From Bacillota bacterium (lineage in GTDB: Bacteria; Bacillota; Bacilli; Alicyclobacillales; SLC66): 53,953 nucleotides of DNA. The position numbers were made by a program, and so were the translations under genes. A model generated the notes under the pieces. It was not told the DNA's origin. It worked only from the letters and a program-made list of their open reading frames with translations, and did not search any database. Positions 21,094 through 31,007 of this stretch are shown here, piece by piece; positions within the stretch are counted from its first letter, which is position 1, and each line of letters starts with the position of its first letter. The DNA lies in assembly GCA_021820975.1 (NCBI GenBank), contig JAKADA010000013.1, positions 1-53,953 of the forward strand. The letters run 5' to 3'.

Positions 21094-22383
21094 TTATTTC
21101 GCATTAGCATGACGGCTTTCCCGTCCGCCTTCGCGTGAATCTCTTGAAGTACTTTCTAACGTGGCCAAGTAATCTTCATTGGTCTTCGTTTGCATAAAGC
21201 GGCGTAAAACCATCTCTGCATAATCGCTGTTTTCACCCATGCTACGACGCAACGCCCAAATTTTATCGAGTTCTTCACTTTTTAAGAGCATTTCTTCACG
21301 CCTCGTACCTGAACGGCGAATGTCAATCGCCGGAAAAATACGTTTTTCAGCTAAACGGCGGTCCAAATGCAATTCCAAATTGCCTGTACCCTTAAATTCT
21401 TCGTAAATCACATCATCCATCCGAGAACCGGTATCGATCAAAGCTGTAGCCAGGATCGTCAGACTCCCGCCCTCTTCAATATTGCGAGCAGCACCAAAAA
21501 ATCGTTTTGGTCGATGAAATGCCGCCGGGTCAATACCGCCTGATAAAGTTCGTCCACTTGGTGGGATCACTAAGTTGTAAGCACGAGCAAGACGCGTAAT
21601 ACTATCCATCAAAATTACAACATCTCGTTTGTGTTCAACCAAACGCATAGCGCGTTCCAAAACCAACTCGGTGACTTTGATGTGATTTTCCGGCACTTCA
21701 TCAAATGTGGAAGCAATGACTTCGCCATTGACAGAACGTTGCATGTCGGTCACTTCTTCAGGACGTTCATCGATCAGCAAGACAAAGAGATCAACGCTTG
21801 GATAATTCATAGAGATACTGTTGGCAATTTCTTTTAGTAAAAGCGTCTTACCAGCCTTTGGTGGAGCTACGATTAATCCGCGTTGCCCAAGTCCCACGGG
21901 ACATAAAAGATCCATGATACGAGTGGCGAATCGATTCGGTGCTGTTTCTAAAACTAGCTTCGTTTGAGGAAACAACGGTGTAAGTGCGGGGAAATGCAAT
22001 CTTTCTGATGCTGTTTCTGGATTTGTGCCATTTACTGCTTCAACTTGCAATAGCCCGAAATAACGTTCATTGTCTTTTGGGGGACGAACCTTACCGGAAA
22101 CGAGATCACCTGGCCGTAAATCAAAACGGCGAATCTGTGAGGCTGCCACATAAATATCTTCAGCACTCGGAAGGTAACCGATCGGTCGTAAAAAACCATA
22201 TCCCTCAGACATCACATCGAGCACGCCTTCTGCAAAAATCAGCCCATCTTTCTCAGCCTGAGCACGCAGAACGGCGAAGATAAGCTCCTTCTTCTTCATG
22301 CTAGCATAATACGGAATCTGAAATTCCTTAGCTAGCTTGTAAAGTTCAGTGAGCTTTTTCGTTTCCAGCTCCTTAATTTGCAA
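21094..22383 (-). CDS. rho: Transcription termination factor Rho
   Basis: The 429-residue hexameric RNA helicase ends transcription of untranslated RNA. The N-terminal Rho domain with the [10 protein letters not shown] helix leads into the cold-shock-like RNA-binding domain ([19 protein letters not shown]). The Walker A loop is [10 protein letters not shown] near residue 173, and the Walker B region [16 protein letters not shown] follows. Length is standard for Bacilli. The TTG start (22381-22383) has GAGGGTAGG upstream. It is the first gene of the rho-radical SAM unit. Confidence 0.97.
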   Translation of the reverse strand: MQIKELETKKLTELYKLAKEFQIPYYASMKKKELIFAVLRAQAEKDGLIFAEGVLDVMSEGYGFLRPIGYLPSAEDIYVAASQIRRFDLRPGDLVSGKVRPPKDNERYFGLLQVEAVNGTNPETASERLHFPALTPLFPQTKLVLETAPNRFATRIMDLLCPVGLGQRGLIVAPPKAGKTLLLKEIANSISMNYPSVDLFVLLIDERPEEVTDMQRSVNGEVIASTFDEVPENHIKVTELVLERAMRLVEHKRDVVILMDSITRLARAYNLVIPPSGRTLSGGIDPAAFHRPKRFFGAARNIEEGGSLTILATALIDTGSRMDDVIYEEFKGTGNLELHLDRRLAEKRIFPAIDIRRSGTRREEMLLKSEELDKIWALRRSMGENSDYAEMVLRRFMQTKTNEDYLATLESTSRDSREGGRESRHANAK

Positions 22384-22420
22384 TTGTACCTACCCTCGCC
22401 ATATTAGATTATTACCATTC

Positions 22421-22429
22421 ATTATAGCA
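22421..22429 (-). promoter_or_regulatory. Extended -10 promoter of rho
   Basis: TGCTATAAT on the minus strand (perfect TATAAT plus TG), 38 bases before the rho TTG start. No strong -35 box is seen. Confidence 0.5.
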
Positions 22430-22434
22430 TGTTT

Positions 22435-22468
22435 GCCGCAGTCATGACACTTTATGCAAAACTGCGGC
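22435..22468 (-). terminator. GC-rich hairpin after the aminotransferase gene
   Basis: An 8-base perfect inverted repeat, GCCGCAGT/ACTGCGGC, with an 18-base loop lies between the aminotransferase stop and the rho promoter. It lacks a U-tract and is only a weak terminator candidate. Confidence 0.35.
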
Positions 22469-22479
22469 TACCTGTTCGA

Positions 22480-23724
22480 TTAAACAGCAAAAATAAACTT
22501 TGTTCCAGACATTCGTCGTTTGATCTCTTCGATCACTGCAATCTCCGCTTCGATACCATCCGCTTCAAAAGTAACACTCCAGCGAACATAAGCTCCAGCA
22601 TCATCCCAAGGTACGGTTGAAATTTGTTTTTCCGTAATAAGCCATTGCGAAAAATCCTCTGCACTTGAAAAAGACGGTCCACCTTCAATACCGATTGGTG
22701 CAGGAGAATAAAGATAAAATGATCCTTTCGGCTTTTGTACAGTAAAGCCAAGATCAAACAAGGTACGGACAAGCAAGTTATGGCGCCGCGAATACTTTTG
22801 TGCAATATCTTGTGTGATTTCCGGATGGTCTAACGCATATACGGCAGCCTTTTGAATGGCGATGAATTGTCCAGAATCGTTATTGTCTTTTACCGCAGCG
22901 AATCCTTTCACAGCAAGTGCGTTACCCGCCACAAACGCCATGCGCCACCCTGTCATATTGTACGCCTTTGACAAAGAAAACAGTTCGACACCCACTTCTT
23001 TGGCACCGGGCACAGAGAGAAAGGCGAGTGGTTTATGATCATCAAATGTAAGCGCAGAATACGCGGAATCATGGACAACGAGAATGTTGTGTTTTTTGGC
23101 AAATTCAATCACTTGTGAAAAAAACTCAACGGTCGCCGATGCACCAGTAGGGTTATTCGGGTAATTCAGATAAAGGAGCTTTGTTCTTTGTAAGATATCT
23201 TCAGGTACTGTTTCAAGCTGTGGTAAAAACCCATTTTCCTTGTTCAATGGAAGAGTATACACTTCGCCACCTAAAAATTTTGTGTGTGTACCGAGCACAG
23301 GGTAATTAGGCACTGGCATGATCGTCACATCACCAGGGTTGATAAAAACCGAAGGCAACATGGCCAAAGCAGGTTTTGATCCAATGGCATGATTGATTTC
23401 CGTATCTTTATCCACATCGTAGACGCCATACACTTCAGCTAGATAGCGCGCAGCAGCTGCTTTGAATTCCGGAATGCCATTATCCGCATAAAAACGGTTC
23501 TCTCTTTTACCAGCTTCCTTAGCCAGCGTTTCAACAATCCCATCTGCCGCCCGATCATCAGGTTCACCAACACCCATATCGATCATCGGGATATCGGGAT
23601 GGGCGGCTTTCGCAGCAGCCTTTGCCCGCTTAATTTTCTCAAACTTATAGAGCACGGTGTCTTTGCCAAAGGCAAAACCGCCTATCCGCTCGGCAAAAAG
23701 ATGTTGAATATAATGTTCTGTCAC
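22480..23724 (-). CDS. LL-diaminopimelate aminotransferase-like enzyme
   Basis: A 414-residue class I/II PLP aminotransferase. The pattern MIDMGVGEPDD near residue 47, LLYLNYPNNPTGA, and the cofactor-lysine motif SLSKAYNMTGWRMAF are intact. Overall sequence style and length fit the DapL group, which makes LL-diaminopimelate from tetrahydrodipicolinate for lysine and cell-wall synthesis. DapL-like proteins in Bacilli are often annotated this way without proof, so another substrate is possible. The GTG start has AAGGAGAGGG upstream. It directly follows the unknown membrane protein gene. Confidence 0.78.
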   Translation of the reverse strand: MTEHYIQHLFAERIGGFAFGKDTVLYKFEKIKRAKAAAKAAHPDIPMIDMGVGEPDDRAADGIVETLAKEAGKRENRFYADNGIPEFKAAAARYLAEVYGVYDVDKDTEINHAIGSKPALAMLPSVFINPGDVTIMPVPNYPVLGTHTKFLGGEVYTLPLNKENGFLPQLETVPEDILQRTKLLYLNYPNNPTGASATVEFFSQVIEFAKKHNILVVHDSAYSALTFDDHKPLAFLSVPGAKEVGVELFSLSKAYNMTGWRMAFVAGNALAVKGFAAVKDNNDSGQFIAIQKAAVYALDHPEITQDIAQKYSRRHNLLVRTLFDLGFTVQKPKGSFYLYSPAPIGIEGGPSFSSAEDFSQWLITEKQISTVPWDDAGAYVRWSVTFEADGIEAEIAVIEEIKRRMSGTKFIFAV

Positions 23725-23726
23725 GG

Positions 23727-24356
23727 TTACCCTCTCCTTATGCCTAAGTATAACACGACCGATCCGATTGCTTGAAACACATAAAACAATTCATAGACAT
23801 GCAACGAATCACCTAAGGACCCGCCAATTGAAAACAAAATTACGCCCAACGCAATCCACACAGAAGATAACTTGCGTGTCTTCACAAATGTGATCACGAC
23901 ACCAACGAACACAGCCGTGGCGCCAATGCCACTTAATAACGCAAAATAAATAGCGATCGCATTCGGGACGAACCCCGATGCCTTTTCGCCTGCCGGCATA
24001 CTTTGCAACAAAGGCACCGGCGTTACCATAAGCGCGATCGCCATAAACAAGGCAATGATCGACATGACAATTACGTAGATGTGCCCGACTTTTCGAAACA
24101 ACAGATAAATCGTACCGGCCCCCATGTAAGCTACAAGCGTTGCGGCACAAAATAGATACAATCGATATTGCCATAAAGACCAATCTTGCATCACGTAAGA
24201 GAAAAAATCCATGATACCCGCCACAGTAGCTAACCAAAAGGAAATTGACCACCACAAAGTGGATACGCGGTGTCCTCTAGCATAGTCACGTGATAACGAT
24301 ACAGCAAGCACAATCATAAAAATCACAACAATTGCAGAAGAGATTTCCCCGAACAC
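23727..24356 (-). CDS. Polytopic membrane protein of unknown function
   Basis: A 209-residue protein with about seven hydrophobic helices and short loops, for example ISSAIVVIFMIVLAVSL, VGHIYVIVMSIIALFMAIALMV and a C-terminal YVFQAIGSVVLYLGIRRG. The second helix region has several aromatic residues (TLWWSISFWLATVAGIMDFFSYVMQDWSLWQYR). I do not recognise a family. The start is probably GTG at 24354-24356, eight bases after AGAAGG; a GTG three codons upstream is less well placed. It lies nine to eighteen bases after the transaldolase-like gene and two before the aminotransferase, so all three are likely co-transcribed. Confidence 0.6.
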   Translation of the reverse strand: MFGEISSAIVVIFMIVLAVSLSRDYARGHRVSTLWWSISFWLATVAGIMDFFSYVMQDWSLWQYRLYLFCAATLVAYMGAGTIYLLFRKVGHIYVIVMSIIALFMAIALMVTPVPLLQSMPAGEKASGFVPNAIAIYFALLSGIGATAVFVGVVITFVKTRKLSSVWIALGVILFSIGGSLGDSLHVYELFYVFQAIGSVVLYLGIRRG

Positions 24357-24374
24357 CCTTCGCACCTTCTCTAA

Positions 24375-25019
24375 TCAGTGTTGATCCTTTGCATCCATCA
24401 GCATCATTTCAAGGCTCAAGTCGGTAATCGGATGATAAACCAACTGAGTCAGTACATCAAAAACGGAGATAATGCCGTAAGCGCCCGACACAGCAAGCTT
24501 TCCTACACGATCCGCAGTCAACTCGCCTTCGATAAGGATTTTCGTTGCAAGTTGCCCCATAAAAAATGCATCAGACATCGCCTTGACGACAGAAATTACA
24601 TCAATGCCATTCTCGCTAAGTCGTTTGTCATCAAGCAAAACATAGTGTGCTCCTGCCCTTGCTGCAGCTAAGCCCTGGGCAACGGTACACACATAAGATA
24701 TACCTGGTATCACGCCAAGCGCAGTGACACTTCGCACGGCTTTCAAACTTTCTAGCGTCATGGGCATAAAAAGCACGAAAGACTGTTTTACTACGTGCAA
24801 AAGATTTTGCACGTAGTTGGTGATAGCGATTGCATCGATTGCATCTGCTTTAGCACCAACGAAAGTATATCCGAGTTCGTGCGCTTCTTGTAACATCAAG
24901 GAGGTATCCCGCCCAGAACGTTCTAAGGCATAGGCATCGAGCAACGTACCTTCAATAAACCCAGTTCTTAAAGCCTTCTTTAGCATCATGGGACCTTGTG
25001 CCAAGAGAAAAAAACGCAC
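24375..25019 (-). CDS. Degenerate transaldolase/fructose-6-phosphate aldolase homologue
   Basis: The 214-residue protein aligns along its whole length with small transaldolases such as B. subtilis YwjH. Conserved stretches include PMTLESLKAV, AQGLAAARAGAHYV and the C-terminal VLTQLVYHPITD. Key residues are replaced: the N-terminal FVDTAN aspartate is L6, the TTNPS asparagine is D28, and the Schiff-base lysine of VKIPMT is F84 (VLFMPMT). It should therefore lack aldol chemistry. The GTG start (25017-25019) lies ten bases after AAGGAG and aligns with the family start. It sits just after fba, where active tal is found in B. subtilis. Confidence 0.75.
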   Translation of the reverse strand: MRFFLLAQGPMMLKKALRTGFIEGTLLDAYALERSGRDTSLMLQEAHELGYTFVGAKADAIDAIAITNYVQNLLHVVKQSFVLFMPMTLESLKAVRSVTALGVIPGISYVCTVAQGLAAARAGAHYVLLDDKRLSENGIDVISVVKAMSDAFFMGQLATKILIEGELTADRVGKLAVSGAYGIISVFDVLTQLVYHPITDLSLEMMLMDAKDQH

Positions 25020-25040
25020 GTACCACACACTCCTTCATCG

Positions 25041-25075
25041 AAAAACGCGAACGCCCAAAAGCAGGTGTCCGCGTT
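25041..25075 (-). terminator. Terminator of fba
   Basis: A long imperfect stem (AACGCGGACACC against GGGCGTTCGCGTT, one mismatch plus wobble pairs), followed on the minus strand by TTTT. It separates fba from the transaldolase-like gene. Confidence 0.7.
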
Positions 25076-25098
25076 GTCATCCTGTATCTACGTTTTAC

Positions 25099-25953
25099 TT
25101 AGTAACGTCCCGCTGAACCAAACAAACGAATCTTAGCACGCACTGCTTCTTTAATCGCCTCGCGGCCTGGACCAAGATACTTTCTTGGGTCATATACTTC
25201 TTTATTTTTATCAAAAATAGCGCGAATCGTATCAGTGAATGCAGACTGATTTTCTGTATTCACATTGATCTTTGACACCCCAAGAGATATCGCCTTCGTG
25301 ATATCCTCATCTGGAATGCCTGTCCCTCCGTGCAAAACCAACGGAACTTCAACCAAGCTGCGGACTTCTTTTAGACGATCAAAAGCAAGTTCTGGTTTAC
25401 CAACATAGTGGCCATGTGCAGAACCAATCGCAGGTGCTAAAGCGTCAATGCCCGTCAATTGAACAAACTCAACTGCCTCTTCTGGTTTGACGAGTGCAGC
25501 TTCTCTCGCATCAACACTAAGGTCATCTTCAACACCGCCGATGCGGCCAAGTTCACCTTCAACATGTACACCAATAGCATGACAGGCTTCAACGACCTTT
25601 TTGGTCACAGCCACATTTTCCTCATAAGGATGATGAGAACCGTCAATCATGATGGATGTAAAGCCATTTCGCAGACATTTCATCACCATATCAAAACTAC
25701 CGCCATGATCAAGGTGCAATAGCACTGGGACGCGCGACATACGTGCCGCTACCTGTGCGAGCGCCGCCGTATATTCCATGCCCATATACTTAATGGCACC
25801 TTCCGAAGCACCAAGAATTACAGGCGCTCCTTCTTCGTTAGCGACTTCCACAATCGCCTGTGTAAATTCTAGGTTGTTGATGTTAAATTGGCCGACTGCA
25901 TAGCCTTTTTGCTGTGCGTCTTTAAGCACGTCTTTAAACGAACCAAAAGGCAA
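25099..25953 (-). CDS. fba: Class II fructose-bisphosphate aldolase
   Basis: The 284-residue zinc enzyme splits fructose 1,6-bisphosphate into dihydroxyacetone phosphate and glyceraldehyde 3-phosphate. Metal and substrate motifs are LLHLDHGGSF, HVEGELGRIGG, GSAHGHY and VLHGGTGIPDEDI. The TTG start (25951-25953) has AGAAGGGA five bases upstream and begins the protein PFGSFKDVL, matching the normal 285-residue length; the open frame upstream is not translated. It lies between spo0F and the transaldolase-like gene, as in B. subtilis. Confidence 0.96.
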   Translation of the reverse strand: MPFGSFKDVLKDAQQKGYAVGQFNINNLEFTQAIVEVANEEGAPVILGASEGAIKYMGMEYTAALAQVAARMSRVPVLLHLDHGGSFDMVMKCLRNGFTSIMIDGSHHPYEENVAVTKKVVEACHAIGVHVEGELGRIGGVEDDLSVDAREAALVKPEEAVEFVQLTGIDALAPAIGSAHGHYVGKPELAFDRLKEVRSLVEVPLVLHGGTGIPDEDITKAISLGVSKINVNTENQSAFTDTIRAIFDKNKEVYDPRKYLGPGREAIKEAVRAKIRLFGSAGRY

Positions 25954-26006
25954 AATAATCCCTTCTCTCCAGATAGTATGTGAATATTGTATCACGAATG
26001 GATCCG

Positions 26007-26372
26007 TTATGCCGCACCGATCTCGCTGATTACGAACCGTTTAATCTCATCGATATCAAACGGTTTGGTAAAGTGACCGATAGCTTGCAGTGCAGCTGCT
26101 TCCTTGATCAAATCAAGTTCGCCATAAGCTGTCATCATAACTACTTTTAACTGCGTGTTCACTTTACGAATGTTCGTCAAAATTTCAATGCCATCCATAC
26201 CGGGAATTTTCATATCAAGAAGAACTAGTTCAAATTCAGTATCGCGTATAGCACGTAAAGCTTCCTGCCCGTCTTGCGCTAACCGTACATGATACCCTTC
26301 ACGTTCAAGGACTTCTTGCAATAAAATCCGTATACCAAACTGATCATCGACAACTAGGATGTTCTTTGCCAA
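26007..26372 (-). CDS. spo0F: Sporulation initiation phosphotransferase Spo0F
   Basis: The 121-residue single-domain response regulator passes phosphate from sporulation kinases to Spo0B in the phosphorelay to Spo0A. The acidic pocket (D9, D10), phosphorylation site D53 in VLLDMKIPGMDG, the MMTAYGE switch threonine and the FTKPFD lysine are all present, and there is no output domain. The TTG start is preceded by a weak GGGGG site ten bases away. The place between pyrG and fba is the conserved Bacillus position and supports Spo0F over a generic CheY-like protein. Confidence 0.93.
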   Translation of the reverse strand: MAKNILVVDDQFGIRILLQEVLEREGYHVRLAQDGQEALRAIRDTEFELVLLDMKIPGMDGIEILTNIRKVNTQLKVVMMTAYGELDLIKEAAALQAIGHFTKPFDIDEIKRFVISEIGAA

Positions 26373-26415
26373 GTATACGATACCCCCAGTATGGCGTATT
26401 TCTGCGCCTATTTCA

Positions 26416-28014
<1,599 letters not shown>

Positions 28015-28040
28015 TTACAACCCCCTAGCCTTCTTCACCA

Positions 28041-28072
28041 CAAAATAAACGTCCTGGCCAACGCCAGAACGT
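28041..28072 (-). promoter_or_regulatory. Leader hairpin of pyrG, attenuator candidate
   Basis: On the minus strand a 10-base stem (ACGTTCTGGC against GCCAGGACGT, one U-G pair) with a GTTG loop is followed by TTTATTTTG. It lies inside the pyrG leader about 32 bases before the ATG. Its place between promoter and gene suggests an attenuator. The GGGC-start mechanism known for B. subtilis pyrG is not evident here. Confidence 0.45.
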
Positions 28073-28105
28073 GCATAGCTTTATCCGATATACTTTAACT
28101 TACTA

Positions 28106-28135
28106 ATAGTACCGAGATAGCTTATCTATTGTCAA
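28106..28135 (-). promoter_or_regulatory. Predicted sigma-A promoter of pyrG
   Basis: TTGACA (28130-28135), 18 bases, TACTAT (28106-28111) on the minus strand. The expected transcript begins about 90 bases before the pyrG ATG. Confidence 0.6.
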
Positions 28136-28140
28136 GGAAG

Positions 28141-28158
28141 AGGGGGCAGTTACCCCCT
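28141..28158 (-). terminator. Hairpin after rpoE
   Basis: AGGGGG and CCCCCT pair around a 6-base loop ten bases after the rpoE stop. On the minus strand the following CTTCCTT is only partly T-rich, so this is a moderate terminator. Confidence 0.5.
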
Positions 28159-28168
28159 AAGATAGTCA

Positions 28169-28699
28169 TTAAAAATCTTCTTCCTCTTCCTCATCATCTT
28201 CTGTGTCAAGATCCTCTTCCACAACATCAGCATCTTCTTCGGTAAAACCATTATCTTCTAAAACTTCTTCGTCCTCAACAAAAGTCGCCTCATCGTCTTC
28301 GCCAAAACCAAATGGTGGCTCTTCGATAAGATCCTCTTCTTCCAATTCAATAACATCTACATCATCATCGTCATCATCATAATCCAACTCTTTGCGCATG
28401 AACTTCTTACCAGCTCCGCGCTCTGTTGTCTTCTCCATCGGATACCAGCGTCGAAGACCCCAAACATTGTCCCCTATGCAAAGGAACCGCCCGTCGATAT
28501 TCACATCCGTATAGAGTCGAGCGATCGCATCATCCGCTTCTTCTTGACTCATCTTGCGTAAACCTGCGATTCTTCCCATAAGATCTCGATAATAAATGGG
28601 TTCATTTGTCTCGCTAAGCAATTCATGCGCCAATTCTACCAAAGGCGTTTCTCGCAGCGTATCCAATGGGCGACTCTCTAGCTTATGCTCGCTAGCCAT
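28169..28699 (-). CDS. rpoE: RNA polymerase delta subunit
   Basis: The 176-residue delta subunit is specific to Firmicutes and promotes core polymerase recycling and initiation selectivity. The first 90 residues form the HARE-HTH domain (TPLVELAHELLSETNEPIYYRDLM, then GDNVWGLRRWYP). From about residue 110 the tail is almost all aspartate and glutamate, as expected for this disordered RNA-mimicking region. The ATG at 28697-28699 has GGGAGTG upstream. It lies between fadF and pyrG. Confidence 0.95.
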   Translation of the reverse strand: MASEHKLESRPLDTLRETPLVELAHELLSETNEPIYYRDLMGRIAGLRKMSQEEADDAIARLYTDVNIDGRFLCIGDNVWGLRRWYPMEKTTERGAGKKFMRKELDYDDDDDDVDVIELEEEDLIEEPPFGFGEDDEATFVEDEEVLEDNGFTEEDADVVEEDLDTEDDEEEEEDF

Positions 28700-28764
28700 A
28701 CACACACTCCCATAAACATATTGTCTGTTGGTATTAAAACACAACCAGCCTAGTTCGGCAAACA

Positions 28765-30642
28765 TCAAATTGCCATGAGTAAGAGTTCTGCCACATCCAA
28801 TGTCGCTACTTCTTCTTCGACGCCTTTTTGCTTCGTGCCATCGATAAACATCGTCATGCAATAGGGGCAAGCCGTGGCAATCACCGAAGCACCCGTTTCA
28901 AGCGCTTGTTCAGAACGCATGATATTAATGCGTTTTTTGCCGGTCTCTTCTTTGAACATCGACCCACCACCTGCACCACAGCATAAACTTTTTTCATGGT
29001 GTTGTTTCATCTCAACAAGCTCTATACCCGGAATACTTTCTAAGACACGCCTAGGTGCATCATAGATGCTATTGTAACGACCAAGATAGCAGGAATCGTG
29101 GTACGTAATTTTTTTCTCGATACGTTGTTGAGGCTTGATTTTGCCTTGTTCCAGTAACATAGCCAAAAACTCCGTATGATGAATCACTTCACAAGAAAAT
29201 CCGAAATCACCATACTCCTTCTTAAACGCATTATAAGCATGAGGGTCTGTCGTAAGAATTTTTGTCACCCCATACGCCGTCATTAACTCAATATTACGCG
29301 CCACAAGCTCTTGGTATAAAAATTCATTGCCAAGACGTCGTGCCGAATCGCCGTCACTCTCTTCTTCTTCGCCAAAAATAGCAAAATTCACACCTGCGCG
29401 TTGTAAAAGTTGAACAAAGGAACGAGCAATTTTCTGATTTCTCGGGTCAAATGATACAGCTGATCCGACATAGTACAGATACTCCACTTCGCCCTTAGTT
29501 TCTTTCATCGTCTTCACGTCGAGATCCTTCGCCCAGTCACCACGCGACCTCTTGGGCCTGCCCCATTCGTTAGATTGGCGTTCTAGATTCGCAAAAGTGC
29601 GATTGACTTCTGCGGGCGCTTTTCCTTCGGTTAGCACAAGGTTTCTGCGCAAATCAACGATCAAACTCACATGTTCATTCGCCACCGGACAGGCTTCTTC
29701 ACATGCACGGCAGGTTGTGCACGCCCAAATTTCATCCTCGCTATAGACAGATTCCATAAGACTCTCCGCTCTAAAGCCCTCAGCACCTGCCGCCATTTGT
29801 AGCAGACTCGGTCCAGCATCAACAAGATGCTCTTTCATTTTCAGGATCAGATACTTTGGCGACAATGCTTTTCCTGTCAGTTGTGCTGGGCAGCTGACGT
29901 GGCAACGCCCGCACTCCGTACAAGCATATCCATCAAGTAGTTGCTTCCACGTTAGGTCAGTAATATGACCAACACCAAATTGTTCGATCGTTTCATCGCT
30001 TAGATCGAGCTTTTTTAACTTACCAACAGGTTCTAAGGATTGAAAATACCAATTAAAAACAGCTGCGATCATATGCAAGTGTTTGGAACGTGGGATAAAG
30101 ACAAGAAAACCTAAGATAGCTAGGGTATGCGCCCAAAACAGCACTTCGCCCAAGACGCCCGCGACAATTCCTTTTACAAGAATCGTCACCACAATAACCA
30201 CGATTAACAATAAAATAAATCCAGCCTCTAACGTGGGTTCAAGGCGAGCCGGTCGTACGATATAGCGTCTGACCAAAGCAACGACGATAGCCACTAACAC
30301 GAGAAAAGCAAACAGTTGCTGTACGAGAACAAACCAAGGCGCAGTAAATCCTGGTATGTGTACGCCAAAAATACCGAAAGAAAAGTAGTCTAATTCACCA
30401 AACCCTAATACTATAAAACCCCAAAAGATAAAAAAATGACCAATACCTGCAGGTTGTGCTATTACTTTGCGCTGACCAAACACATTTTTCAAGACACCGT
30501 AGAGGCGCTTGCCTGCTTGATCAAAACGGTTCTCCGCTTGGCCTAAACGGAGATACCGGTAACGCTCTATAACTCCTGTTGAAAACGCATACAAAGAAGC
30601 GATTACCAAAACCACAAATGCAATGACGCGCAACCAAAGCAT
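28765..30642 (-). CDS. fadF: Membrane-bound iron-sulfur oxidoreductase, FadF-like
   Basis: A 625-residue protein with about six N-terminal transmembrane helices resembling nitrate-reductase gamma subunits, then two 4Fe-4S motifs (CTECGRCHVSCP and CTTCRACEEACP), then two cysteine-rich CCG domains (SLCCGAGGG and TACPYC). This matches B. subtilis FadF (YwjF), thought to pass electrons from acyl-CoA dehydrogenase and ETF to the quinone pool in fatty acid oxidation. The ATG at 30640-30642 has AGGAG eight bases away. The acyl-CoA dehydrogenase gene found beside fadF in Bacillus is absent here. Confidence 0.85.
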   Translation of the reverse strand: MLWLRVIAFVVLVIASLYAFSTGVIERYRYLRLGQAENRFDQAGKRLYGVLKNVFGQRKVIAQPAGIGHFFIFWGFIVLGFGELDYFSFGIFGVHIPGFTAPWFVLVQQLFAFLVLVAIVVALVRRYIVRPARLEPTLEAGFILLLIVVIVVTILVKGIVAGVLGEVLFWAHTLAILGFLVFIPRSKHLHMIAAVFNWYFQSLEPVGKLKKLDLSDETIEQFGVGHITDLTWKQLLDGYACTECGRCHVSCPAQLTGKALSPKYLILKMKEHLVDAGPSLLQMAAGAEGFRAESLMESVYSEDEIWACTTCRACEEACPVANEHVSLIVDLRRNLVLTEGKAPAEVNRTFANLERQSNEWGRPKRSRGDWAKDLDVKTMKETKGEVEYLYYVGSAVSFDPRNQKIARSFVQLLQRAGVNFAIFGEEEESDGDSARRLGNEFLYQELVARNIELMTAYGVTKILTTDPHAYNAFKKEYGDFGFSCEVIHHTEFLAMLLEQGKIKPQQRIEKKITYHDSCYLGRYNSIYDAPRRVLESIPGIELVEMKQHHEKSLCCGAGGGSMFKEETGKKRINIMRSEQALETGASVIATACPYCMTMFIDGTKQKGVEEEVATLDVAELLLMAI

Positions 30643-30681
30643 AGCCATCACTCCTGACCATTTCTCCTAAATCCCTCCCTT

Positions 30682-30714
30682 AGTATAGCTAATAAATGAG
30701 TGAATGTACATTCA
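30682..30714 (-). promoter_or_regulatory. fadF promoter overlapped by a TGAATG/CATTCA palindrome
   Basis: On the minus strand TGTACA (30705-30710) and TATACT (30682-30687) are 17 bases apart. The perfect 14-base palindrome TGAATGTACATTCA (30701-30714) covers the -35 box, so a bound repressor would block transcription. It resembles TetR-family operators such as those of B. subtilis FadR. Confidence 0.5.
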
Positions 30715-30730
30715 TTTATTTATTGGCAAA

Positions 30731-30763
30731 ATAAAAAGACTGCCGAGCAAAAACTCGACAGCC
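30731..30763 (-). terminator. Terminator on the minus strand, downstream of ywfO
   Basis: A 10-base stem (GGCTGTCGAG against CTCGGCAGTC, two wobble pairs) followed by TTTTTATTTT on the minus strand. A second small palindrome, TTGAACC/GGTTCAA, lies just before it at 30767-30784. Confidence 0.75.
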
Positions 30764-30784
30764 CTTTTGAACCCTAAGGTTCAA

Positions 30785-30988
30785 GACGATGGAATGTTTG
30801 ACACTGCCAAGAAGTCACCTACTAGACGTGGTAAATAACCGAAGTGTTTTTAGCACATCCCTCCAGCTTCCTAAGAAGTGGATTGACTATCTTACGTTAT
30901 CTTACTTTGGAGAGCTCCGTTCCGTTTTCCAACGCAACCACACCCTCTCTTCCACCGTCATCAATCAGTATGGCCAGAGTTTTGATCG
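30785..30988. other. Unassigned stretch between ywfO and its terminator
   Basis: Together with the fadF promoter, terminator and small palindrome this makes the only gap above 300 bases in the window (30643-30988). Within 30785-30988 no RNA gene, repeat or riboswitch could be recognised. Open frames exist on both strands, but none has a ribosome-binding site or a recognisable product apart from the small frame at 30897-31007. The gap may be a long 3' untranslated region of ywfO or the remains of a gene. Confidence 0.5.
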
Positions 30989-31007
30989 TTATACATCGAT
31001 ATTCCAT
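30897..31007 (-). pseudogene. Small 36-codon frame overlapping the end of ywfO; possible gene remnant
   Basis: An ATG at 31005-31007 opens a 36-residue frame (MEYRCITIKTLAILIDDGG...ELSKVR) in a different frame over the last 19 bases of ywfO. The peptide has a protein-like composition. The same frame stays open for 24 more codons after its TAA, so it could be the broken remains of a 60-residue protein. There is no clear ribosome-binding site and I recognise no family. Chance is a real alternative. Confidence 0.2.
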
